Shown: positions 1 through 4,941 of the stretch, piece after piece | How the letters are laid out: the number at the start of each line of letters is the position of its first letter | Position numbering within the stretch: the first letter of the stretch is position 1 | Source of the DNA: Saprospiraceae bacterium | Lineage (GTDB): Bacteria > Bacteroidota > Bacteroidia > Chitinophagales > Saprospiraceae | Assembly: GCA_027009605.1 (NCBI GenBank) | Contig: JALVCY010000099.1 | Coordinates: 1 to 5,059, forward strand | Length of the DNA stretch: 5,059 bases | Reading direction: 5' to 3' | Program-made: the position numbers and the translations under genes | Notes under the pieces: generated by a model | Databases searched by the model: none | Told to the model about the DNA's origin: nothing | What the model saw: only the letters and a program-made list of their open reading frames with translations

Positions 1-23
1 TCGCCTTTGGCTTCCTAGTTGAG

Positions 24-207
24 ACTTGTCCTTCGGACTTCGGGTTGAGTGCTTCGCAGGTTGAGATGATTTGGGTATTTATTGGGATTTTAATTGAGAG
101 AGTTGATGAAGTTGATTCGCTGCGCTAGTTGATTCACTTGTCCTACGGACTTCGTTAGTTGATTCGCTTCGCTAGTTTAGAGATGTGGGTTTTTGATTGG
201 GATTTTA
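24..207. repeat. Imperfect ~70-bp direct repeat pair
   Basis: Two similar blocks, about 24-92 and 136-207, share the same order of parts: ACTTGTCCTNCGGACTTCG, then a GTTGA-type linker with a GCTTCGC palindrome, then a GATG...TTGGGTNTTT tract ending ATTGGGATTTTA. They differ by substitutions and small indels. Between them lies another GTTGATTCGC unit (111-125). Stops occur in all frames and no gene is visible. The plus strand is G/T-rich and poor in C outside the palindromes. The block lies downstream of the minus-strand dgkA. No match to a named repeat family is claimed. Confidence 0.7.
28..172. repeat. Five small palindromes with TNC centres
   Basis: The units are GTCC-TTC-GGAC (28-38), TGC-TTC-GCA (50-58), GC-TGC-GC (119-125), GTCC-TAC-GGAC (140-150) and GC-TTC-GC (166-172). 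Arms vary in sequence and length but always pair, and the three central bases are always TNC. On the minus strand each reads C-GNA-G, the closing pair and loop of very stable single-stranded DNA mini-hairpins. Most are preceded by a GTTGA-like or ACTT linker. The two-base-stem units would be weak evidence alone; the series gives the support. Confidence 0.65.
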
Positions 208-268
208 CTTCATTATATGATATTTGGGATTCTGTAATTGATATAGTTGCAAGATTTTTTAGCCGTCT

Positions 269-309
269 TCACCTTTGACCCTTGGCCTTTCACCTTTGAC
301 CTTTGGTTC
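269..309. repeat. Two-copy 21-bp tandem repeat (TCACCTTTGACC)
   Basis: TCACCTTTGACC occurs at 269-280 and again at 290-301, exactly 21 bp apart, followed by CTTGG and TTTGG respectively. The tract is built of degenerate CCTTTG/ACCTTTG words. It is read through by a small open frame, but that product is repeat-encoded and does not look like a gene. Confidence 0.6.
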
Positions 310-345
310 AATTTGTGCTTCGCACGTTCAATTTGCCCTTCGGGC
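305..345 (+). repeat. 41-bp dispersed direct repeat, copy 1
   Basis: This 41-bp stretch is identical, in the same orientation, to 4833-4873. It is made of two ~20-bp subunits, each a GTTCAATTT linker plus an 11-bp palindrome: GTGC-TTC-GCAC (315-325) and GCCC-TTC-GGGC (335-345). A third shorter unit, GTTCAATT plus GCC-TTC-GGC (354-362), follows here but is missing after copy 2, where only ATTCAAGGG remains. Confidence 0.9.
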
Positions 346-395
346 GTTCAATTGCCTTCGGCGTTCAAAGGGGGAACGCTCTCTTGGCGGCCTAG

Positions 396-458
396 CCGTT
401 ATACCATTACACCGTTATACCGTTACACCGTTATACCGCTATACCGTTACACCGTTAG
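396..458. repeat. 8-bp tandem array (CCGTTAYA), array A
   Basis: Nearly eight consecutive 8-bp units run from 396: CCGTTATA, CCATTACA, CCGTTATA, CCGTTACA, CCGTTATA, CCGCTATA, CCGTTACA and a partial CCGTTAG. Variation is mostly T/C at the seventh position. Eight is not a multiple of three, so three units encode an eight-residue repeat in every frame, which explains the spurious RYTVIPLY-like translations. There is no spacer-and-repeat alternation. Confidence 0.9.
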
Positions 459-502
459 TTGCCTTCGGCGTTCAAAGGGGGAATGCTCTCTTGGCTGCCT
501 AG

Positions 503-560
503 CCGTTATGCCGTTATACCGTTATACCGTTATACCGCTTATTTTATTCCGCTTATTCCG
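503..560. repeat. 8-bp tandem array B, decaying into the dgkA 3' end
   Basis: Units CCGTTATG (503-510), then three CCGTTATA (511-534), are followed by CCGCTTAT (535-542) and degenerate TTTATTCCG and CTTATTCCG words up to about 560. It belongs to the same family as the array at 396-458 and sits at the same place within the second 107-bp unit. The last, degenerate part overlaps the end of dgkA on the minus strand, including its stop codon (539-541). Confidence 0.8.
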
Positions 561-922
561 TTCAACAATTTAGGGAGAAAAACAAGAAGTCCGACCACCA
601 CCGACATCATAGCCACTACCAAGACGGCGGCAGCGGCTAAATCTTTGACTTTCTTGATCTGATTGTGGTATTCGGGGTTGACATGGTCGGCTAGGGCTTC
701 GATGCTGCTGTTTAGGAGCTCCATGGCAAAGACCGAACCGATGCAAATCACAATTGCAACCCACTCCAGCCGACTTAACCCCAAAAAAAGTCCCATCCCA
801 ATAGCCACAACCATCCCCAAAACATGCAAATAAGCATTGTGCTCCTCCAAAAAAAGCGTGCGCATACCCGCAAAGGCATATCCAAAACTCTTTATCCGCT
901 CTTTTATGGAGAATTTCTTCAT
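539..922 (-). CDS. dgkA: Diacylglycerol/undecaprenol kinase, DgkA family
   Basis: A 127-residue inner-membrane lipid kinase that transfers the ATP gamma-phosphate to diacylglycerol or, as in many bacteria, to undecaprenol, salvaging lipid carriers for envelope synthesis. An amphipathic N-terminus (1-28) leads to three predicted membrane helices (about 30-49, 52-72, 94-117). The signature MELLNSSIEAL (67-77) carries E68, N71 and E75, and KVKDLAAAAVL (91-101) carries K93 and D94. These match E. coli DgkA E69, N72, E76, K94 and D95 (numbers from memory) with a constant shift of one; E27 matches E28. The length is typical. The ATG at 922-920 lies 15 bp after the upstream rof-like stop, behind an A-rich leader without a clear Shine-Dalgarno, so cotranscription is likely. 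The last residues (NGISGIK) are encoded by decayed 8-bp repeat DNA. The lipid substrate cannot be told from sequence. Confidence 0.93.
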   Translation of the reverse strand: MKKFSIKERIKSFGYAFAGMRTLFLEEHNAYLHVLGMVVAIGMGLFLGLSRLEWVAIVICIGSVFAMELLNSSIEALADHVNPEYHNQIKKVKDLAAAAVLVVAMMSVVVGLLVFLPKLLNGISGIK

Positions 923-937
923 CTTTTTAGGTTCGCA

Positions 938-1201
938 TCACAAATAACAACCGGCTTGGTCTTGAATCACCAAATCATTGAGCTGGATGACCCAATCTAA
1001 TCTGATTTTTTGCCCGGTGCTTAGGATGGCATATTCTATTTTTTCGATGCTTTTCAGGTTGGTGATGACGGCGTTTTCCAAGGTCTGTTCCGCACCTTCT
1101 TCATCCCGGTAACGGATATTGACCTTCGTGCGACGCATCGCTGCTAACTCAAAATGGTCATAAACACCGCAGGGTATTCTTTTATAGGGCTCGACGGACA
1201 T
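938..1201 (-). CDS. rof: Rof/YaeO-like Rho-binding antiterminator
   Basis: An 87-residue soluble protein resembling the ROF family, small Sm-fold proteins that bind the RNA-binding domain of termination factor Rho and inhibit it. The N-terminal segment YKRIPCGVYDHFELA (6-20) matches the E. coli Rof pattern Y.PI.C..YD..ELA, with C11, Y14, D15 and E18 kept. Alternating hydrophobic strands follow (VNIRYRD, ENAVITNL, EYAILSTG), then the family-like IRLDWVIQL near 66-74. G12 replaces an acidic residue seen in E. coli. The length agrees with the family (about 80-90 residues). The ATG at 1201-1199 is preceded by A-rich AACAAAACAAAAAAGCC. It is first in a two-gene unit with dgkA and divergent from the peptidase gene. 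No TAnnTTTG promoter was found for it. The call rests on recalled motifs; an unrelated small Sm-like protein remains possible. Confidence 0.75.
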   Translation of the reverse strand: MSVEPYKRIPCGVYDHFELAAMRRTKVNIRYRDEEGAEQTLENAVITNLKSIEKIEYAILSTGQKIRLDWVIQLNDLVIQDQAGCYL

Positions 1202-1289
1202 GGCTTTTTTGTTTTGTTCAACTCGATTTTTGGGTTTTTGTTCATGGGTGGGCTTTTATTGGGCTTTTACTGGGGGGGGGCTTTTAGCG

Positions 1290-1306
1290 TGGCGAATGCC
1301 ATTCGC
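1290..1306. repeat. Perfect 7-bp palindrome GGCGAAT-GCC-ATTCGCC
   Basis: The arms GGCGAAT (1290-1296) and ATTCGCC (1300-1306) are fully complementary around GCC. Read on the minus strand it would form a hairpin in the leader of rof if that transcript starts further upstream. It is not followed directly by a T run on either strand, so it does not look like an intrinsic terminator. Its core resembles the GGGCGAAC...GTTCGCCC palindrome at 4900-4920. Confidence 0.6.
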
Positions 1307-1353
1307 CCTTGCAGATTTTTTCAAAAAAACAACCATGCTGAGTAGTTAGGCTG

Positions 1354-1361
1354 TATCTTTG
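1354..1361 (+). promoter_or_regulatory. Candidate Bacteroidota -7 element TATCTTTG
   Basis: TATCTTTG matches the TAnnTTTG consensus of Bacteroidota primary sigma factor promoters and sits 57 bp before the chosen ATG of the oligopeptidase gene, giving a leader of about 50 nt. No convincing TTTG/TTG element lies 19-21 bp upstream, so the -33 half is weak or absent. A TTG that would extend the peptidase frame (1359-1361) lies inside this element and so would precede the expected transcription start. Confidence 0.55.
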
Positions 1362-1418
1362 CGCTTCCTTTTTACAAAACCATTTTCCGGCAACGGGAAA
1401 GACCCACAAAATAAAAGT

Positions 1419-3473
1419 ATGAAACCACTTTTTGCGCAAGCCCCCCTAGCCGAACGCCGGCCCAAACCATTGACCATCCATGGGGATACCCGTATCGACC
1501 CTTATTACTGGCTCAATCAACGGGAAGACCCCAAAGTCATCGACTACCTAAAGGCCGAAAATGACTATACCGACCAAGTCATGAGCCCCACCGAAGACTT
1601 CCAAAAAGAGTTGTTTCAAGAGATTAAAGGGCGCATCAAGGAAACGGATATGTCCGTCCCCTATCTAAAAAACGGCTATTGGTATTATACCCGGTACGAA
1701 GAAGGAAAAGAATATCCTATTTTTTGCCGCAAGGCGCAATCGCTTGATAATCAGGAAGAAATCATGCTCAATGTCAATGAAATGGCCAAGGGCTTTGACT
1801 ACTTTCAAGTCGGGGGATTGGCCGTCAGCCCGGATAATAAGTTATTGGCGTACAGCGTCGATACCGTATCCAGACGCAAATATACGCTCTATGTCAAAGA
1901 TTTGACCACCGGAAAAATCCTAAAAGATACCATCCCCAATACCACCGGGCACTCCGTTTGGGCCAATGACAGCCAAACCTTCTTCTACACCAAAAAAGAC
2001 AAAACGCTTCGTCCTGACAAAATCTATCGCCACCAATTAGGGCACAAAGAATCCAACGATGCCTTAGTCTTTCACGAAAAAGACGAGACTTTTAGATGCT
2101 ACATCTACAAAACCAAATCCCAAAAATACTTAGTCATCGGTTCGTATTCGACACTTTCTACCGAAATGCGGATATTGGATGCCCACCAACCAACCGGCAA
2201 ATTCCAAGTTTTCCAGCCTAGAGAAAGAGACCATGAATATCATATTGCGCATTATGAAGACCGGTTTTATGTACTCACCAATTGGCAAGCCCAAAATTTC
2301 AGGCTAATGAAAACAAACCTAGCCAAAACCGAAAAATCCAATTGGGAAGAAGTCATCCCGCACAACGATAAGGTGTTGCTTTCAGACATAGACATTTTCA
2401 AAGATTTCATGGTCTTGAGTGAGCGCAAAGAAGCGACCAAACAAATCCATGTCTATCCTTTTGACGGGGAAGACTATTATATGGATTTTGATGAAGCGGC
2501 CTTTTCGGCTTATCCAACGACGAACTTGGATTTTGACACTTCGATTTTACGTTTTAGCTATACTTCAATGACCACGCCGGACTCTGTCTATGACTTTGAT
2601 ATGGTAACGAAAGAAAAAACCCTGCTAAAACAAAAAGAAGTTTTGGGGGATTTTGACCCGAATCATTACCAATCGGAGCGCTTTTTTGTTACCGCAAGGG
2701 ATGGTAAAGCCCGGATTCCGGTCTCCATGGTGTACAAAAAAGGACTAAAAAAAGACGGCCAATCGCCCTTGCTACAATACGCTTATGGCTCGTATGGGCA
2801 TAGTATTGACCCCTATTTTAGCAGTGTGCGCTTAAGCTTGTTGGATCGCGGGTTTGTGTATGTCATTGCCCATATCCGCGGGGGGCAAGAATGGGGGCGG
2901 CAGTGGTATGAAGATGGCAAATTGCTCCGGAAAATGAATACATTTACAGACTTCATTGATGTCAGCCAATATCTCATCGACCAAGGATACACATCTCCAG
3001 ACCGGTTATTTGCCCAAGGAGGCAGTGCCGGCGGTTTGCTGATGGGTGCCGTCATCAATATGGCGCCCCAACTGTATCAAGGCGTAGTGGCTCAAGTCCC
3101 TTTTGTGGACGTAGTGACCACGATGCTCGACGATTCCATCCCCTTGACCACCGGTGAATATGACGAATGGGGCAATCCCCACGATAAGATTTATTACGAT
3201 TACATCAAATCCTATTCGCCTTATGACAATGTGGTCTTGCAAGACTACCCCGCTTTATTGGTCACCACCGGCTTGCACGATTCTCAAGTTCAGTATTGGG
3301 AACCCGCCAAATGGGTCGCCAAATTACGCTTGGCCAAAACCAACTTCACCCCACTTCTCTTGCGTACCGATATGGAGACCGGGCATTCGGGGGCTTCCGG
3401 CCGGTTTGAATATCTCAAGGAAGTGGCACTGGTCTATGCCTTCATTTTAGATCAATTAAACATTCGGGAATAG
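1419..3473 (+). CDS. ptrB: Oligopeptidase B (prolyl oligopeptidase family, S9A)
   Basis: A 684-residue cytosolic serine peptidase that cleaves short peptides after Arg/Lys. The N-terminus (HGDTRIDPYYWLNQREDPKV, then KGRIKETDMSVPY) is typical of oligopeptidase B. A seven-bladed propeller (about 75-405) precedes the alpha/beta-hydrolase domain (about 410-684). The nucleophile is S536 in GGSAGG (534-539), with D621 (LHDSQV) and H656 (ETGHSG); the spacings of 85 and 35 residues equal those of known oligopeptidases B, and the length matches E. coli PtrB. The acidic substrate-binding loop reads GEYDEWGNP (579-587), with E580 and D582. I chose ATG 1419 over the in-frame TTG at 1359, because the TTG overlaps the putative promoter and the 20 extra residues fit no family. 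There is no signal peptide. The stop TAG (3471-3473) is half target duplication, half MITE. Before insertion anmK began 12 bp downstream of the stop. Confidence 0.95.
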   Translation: MKPLFAQAPLAERRPKPLTIHGDTRIDPYYWLNQREDPKVIDYLKAENDYTDQVMSPTEDFQKELFQEIKGRIKETDMSVPYLKNGYWYYTRYEEGKEYPIFCRKAQSLDNQEEIMLNVNEMAKGFDYFQVGGLAVSPDNKLLAYSVDTVSRRKYTLYVKDLTTGKILKDTIPNTTGHSVWANDSQTFFYTKKDKTLRPDKIYRHQLGHKESNDALVFHEKDETFRCYIYKTKSQKYLVIGSYSTLSTEMRILDAHQPTGKFQVFQPRERDHEYHIAHYEDRFYVLTNWQAQNFRLMKTNLAKTEKSNWEEVIPHNDKVLLSDIDIFKDFMVLSERKEATKQIHVYPFDGEDYYMDFDEAAFSAYPTTNLDFDTSILRFSYTSMTTPDSVYDFDMVTKEKTLLKQKEVLGDFDPNHYQSERFFVTARDGKARIPVSMVYKKGLKKDGQSPLLQYAYGSYGHSIDPYFSSVRLSLLDRGFVYVIAHIRGGQEWGRQWYEDGKLLRKMNTFTDFIDVSQYLIDQGYTSPDRLFAQGGSAGGLLMGAVINMAPQLYQGVVAQVPFVDVVTTMLDDSIPLTTGEYDEWGNPHDKIYYDYIKSYSPYDNVVLQDYPALLVTTGLHDSQVQYWEPAKWVAKLRLAKTNFTPLLLRTDMETGHSGASGRFEYLKEVALVYAFILDQLNIRE
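3465..3472. repeat. Left 8-bp target-site duplication CGGGAATA
   Basis: CGGGAATA directly abuts the left terminal inverted repeat of the element at 3473-3635 and is repeated exactly on its right side at 3636-3643. It encodes the last two residues of the peptidase (Arg-Glu) plus the first two bases of its stop codon. Confidence 0.9.
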
Positions 3474-3635
3474 TAACTGTTTAGGTGCTCCTATTTTAGG
3501 GCAAAAAATAGGCATTTTTGTGGATGTTGAAGCTACAATTTTTGAAGCGTAGCTGGGCTACGTGAAAAAATTTTAGCAAAAACAGACGCAAAAAGGGCAT
3601 TTTTTAACCAAAATAGTGGGTATCTAAACAGTTAC
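3473..3635. mobile_element. MITE-like element, probably IS66-derived
   Basis: A 163-bp non-coding insertion bounded by perfect 12-bp inverted repeats GTAACTGTTTAG (3473-3484) and CTAAACAGTTAC (3624-3635), with an exact 8-bp direct duplication outside. Complementarity continues imperfectly inward: CTATTTT (3491-3497) with AAAATAG (3610-3616), AAAAAAT (3503-3509) with ATTTTTT (3599-3605), ending in a central perfect stem CGTAGC-TGG-GCTACG (3548-3562). The transcript could fold into one long hairpin. There is no transposase, so mobility would need help in trans. GTAA ends and 8-bp duplications are the IS66 pattern (family knowledge); the assignment is inferred. It lies between the peptidase gene and anmK and could act on RNA stability or readthrough. 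No TAnnTTTG promoter is seen in it. Confidence 0.88.
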
Positions 3636-3643
3636 CGGGAATA
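3636..3643. repeat. Right 8-bp target-site duplication CGGGAATA
   Basis: An exact copy of 3465-3472, directly after the right terminal inverted repeat. Joining the flanks at one copy gives CGG GAA TAA in the peptidase frame, so the ancestral stop was TAA, followed by 12 bases (AACATCAGCCCT) and then the anmK ATG. Confidence 0.9.
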
Positions 3644-3656
3644 AAACATCAGCCCT

Positions 3657-4748
3657 ATGCCTACTCATCATATCATCGGTTTAATGTCCGGCAGTTCGCT
3701 GGACGGATTGGACATCGCACACTGTCAATTTACTTTTGACGGACGCCCCCAAAAAGGTCAAATCCGCTGGCAAATTCTTGACGCAGAGACCATCGCTTAT
3801 CCGCCGGAGTGGCAAGCCCGCTTGCGCAAAACGACAACGATGTCGCCGGTAGAATTGTTGGAAACCGATGCTGATTTGGGGCGTTGGATGGGCAATCAAG
3901 TACGCACATTTGTGGCTCAGCGCAAGCTTAAAATAGATTTAGTAGCGTCCCACGGGCATACGGTTTTTCATTTTCCTGAAAAGGGATTTTCGCTTCAGAT
4001 AGGACAGGGCAATCACCTTGCGGAAAAATGCGGACTTCCCGTTATTTTTGATTTTAGGACGGCGGACATTGCAGCCGGCGGGCAAGGCGCCCCCTTAGCT
4101 CCTGTCGTGGACGAATGGCTACTCACCGACTACGATTTCTTTCTCAATCTAGGGGGAATTGCCAATATCGCCTGTCATACCCGTGATGGATTTGTAGGTT
4201 ATGATATTATTGGAACCAATCAAATTTTGGATGCCCTTGCGGGAAAACTAAACCTAGCCTATGACTCCGGCGGACAACTCGCTCGAAAAGGAAGCCTCAA
4301 CCCAACGCTTTACAACCAACTCCAAAAATTAGATTTCCTGCAACAAGAGCCCCCAAAATCACTTGATAATCAATGGGTTAGAGACAATATGACCGACCCT
4401 ACTCTAGCGTTCGACGATACCATCCCCAACAAAATGGCCACCATCGTTGAGCTAGCCGCCTTTGAAATTGCCAAAGAAATTAACCGGCTCATCCCCTATG
4501 CCAAGCATCCCAATCATCAATTACTCATCACCGGCGGCGGGGCACATAACACCTACTTAATCGAAAGAATTAAACATTTTGCGCCTTCTAACCTGGAAAT
4601 CATCATCCCCACCCCTCAGCTAATCAACTACAAAGAATCCCTACTCATCGCCTTACTCGCCCTACTCCGCCAATACGGCAGCCCCAATAGCAGCCCGTTA
4701 GTGACCGGCGCAGGCAGGAATACGGTTGGTGGGGTTCTAACGATGTGA
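3657..4748 (+). CDS. anmK: Anhydro-N-acetylmuramic acid kinase
   Basis: A 363-residue cytosolic kinase of peptidoglycan recycling: it opens the 1,6-anhydro ring of anhydroMurNAc and phosphorylates it with ATP, giving MurNAc-6-phosphate. The ASKHA-fold signature GLMSGSSLDGLDIA (8-21) is near-canonical, with S13 where Thr is usual. Next come SHGHTVFHFP, GGQGAPLAP (141-149), NLGGIAN (164-170), the catalytic Asp as D183 in GYDIIGTN (E. coli D182 from memory), GGGAHN (293-298) and the C-terminal VTGAGRNTVGG. The stretch after D183 reads IIGTN where many homologues have TGPGN. The length is close to E. coli AnmK (369). The ATG at 3657 starts right at the conserved N-terminus, with no Shine-Dalgarno. 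It is the second gene after oligopeptidase B, now separated by the MITE. No intrinsic terminator follows the TGA. Confidence 0.95.
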   Translation: MPTHHIIGLMSGSSLDGLDIAHCQFTFDGRPQKGQIRWQILDAETIAYPPEWQARLRKTTTMSPVELLETDADLGRWMGNQVRTFVAQRKLKIDLVASHGHTVFHFPEKGFSLQIGQGNHLAEKCGLPVIFDFRTADIAAGGQGAPLAPVVDEWLLTDYDFFLNLGGIANIACHTRDGFVGYDIIGTNQILDALAGKLNLAYDSGGQLARKGSLNPTLYNQLQKLDFLQQEPPKSLDNQWVRDNMTDPTLAFDDTIPNKMATIVELAAFEIAKEINRLIPYAKHPNHQLLITGGGAHNTYLIERIKHFAPSNLEIIIPTPQLINYKESLLIALLALLRQYGSPNSSPLVTGAGRNTVGGVLTM

Positions 4749-4805
4749 GTTTGCTAAAATGGGTCTAATTAGGTGGCTTGTTCTCGGCTCCACAAAATTG
4801 TAATT

Positions 4806-4873
4806 GCCTGCGGCGTCTGCCTGCTGCCGGCAGGTTCAATTTGTGCTTCGCACGTTCAATTTGCCCTTCGGGC
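4806..4873. repeat. Three TNC-centred palindromes, right-hand cluster
   Basis: GCC-TGC-GGC (4806-4814) follows an AATT linker as the left-hand GCC-TTC-GGC does, but with a TGC centre. GTGC-TTC-GCAC (4843-4853) and GCCC-TTC-GGGC (4863-4873) lie within the 41-bp repeat. All obey the TNC rule seen in the left cluster. The intervening palindrome CCTGC-TGCCG-GCAGG (4820-4834) does not, and may be a separate repeat type. Confidence 0.65.
4833..4873 (+). repeat. 41-bp dispersed direct repeat, copy 2
   Basis: Identical over all 41 bases to 305-345 and in the same orientation. Left flanks differ (TTT before copy 1, GCA before copy 2), while the right flanks both continue into a TTCAA word, so similarity decays to the right. 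The pair brackets all four genes, separated by about 4.5 kb. Confidence 0.9.
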
Positions 4874-4899
4874 ATTCAAGGGCGTTACACCATTCATTT

Positions 4900-4920
4900 G
4901 GGCGAACACAAGGTTCGCCC
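4900..4920. repeat. Palindrome GGGCGAAC-ACAAG-GTTCGCCC
   Basis: A perfect 8-bp stem (4900-4907 with 4913-4920) around the five-base loop ACAAG, followed by CTACGGCGGC. From memory, very similar palindromes recur between genes in diverse environmental bacteria, so it may be a dispersed repeat rather than a local regulatory site. It could form a hairpin in an anmK transcript that extends this far. Confidence 0.7.
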
Positions 4921-4941
4921 CTACGGCGGCATACATATTTT

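Larger units (their letters stand above)
352..565. repeat. 107-bp unit duplicated in tandem
   Basis: Segment 352-402 recurs at 459-509 with two base differences over 51 bp, an offset of exactly 107 bp. Each unit starts with the palindrome GCC-TTC-GGC (354-362 and 461-469), continues through GTTCAAAGGGGGAA and CTCTTGGC.GCCTAG, and ends in an 8-bp tandem array. After the second array a GTTCAA word reappears at about 559-564, as if a third unit were starting, already inside the 3' end of dgkA. Small open frames here owe their length to the repeat. Confidence 0.85.
1202..1418. other. Divergent intergenic region, rof / oligopeptidase B
   Basis: This 217-bp spacer holds the upstream regions of both transcription units. 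Near rof it is T-rich on the plus strand. Three copies of GGGCTTTTA (1250-1258, 1261-1269, 1277-1285) follow, the last preceded by a run of eight G (1272-1279). A perfect palindrome lies at 1290-1306 and a candidate plus-strand promoter at 1354-1361. An open frame at 1154-1345 overlaps rof and has no recognisable protein features. Confidence 0.6.

Noticed and set aside
315..345. C(UUCG)G RNA tetraloop hairpins in the 41-bp repeat
   Set aside because: The palindromes are symmetric about the middle T of TTC. In a UUCG register GCCCTTCGGGC keeps only two pairs and GTGCTTCGCAC none, so the triloop register is the real one.
396..540. CRISPR array
   Set aside because: Units are 8 bp and contiguous, with no unique spacers, and no cas genes are present.
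247..573. Open frames of 108 and 75 residues over the left repeats (247-573, 275-502)
   Set aside because: Their translations are tandem RYTVIPLY-type repeats from the 8-bp array and FNLCFARSICPSG from the 41-bp repeat, which reappear at 4778-5049. The frame stays open because the repeat lacks stops, not because of protein selection.
459..662. Plus-strand open frame overlapping the end of dgkA
   Set aside because: It combines repeat translation with the antisense of a clearly conserved kinase gene; no protein features of its own.
1154..1345. 63-residue plus-strand frame with a hydrophobic stretch
   Set aside because: It overlaps rof antisense, and its hydrophobicity comes from T-rich and G-rich intergenic tracts (FLFMGGLLLGFYWGG). 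A tiny membrane protein cannot be excluded but has no support.
1359..1418. TTG start giving a 704-residue oligopeptidase B
   Set aside because: The TTG lies within the candidate TATCTTTG promoter element, and the extra 20 residues precede the normal family N-terminus; ATG 1419 gives the usual length.
2813..3242. Minus-strand frames inside the peptidase gene (2813-3058, 3006-3242)
   Set aside because: Antisense shadows of the conserved catalytic domain with no family resemblance.
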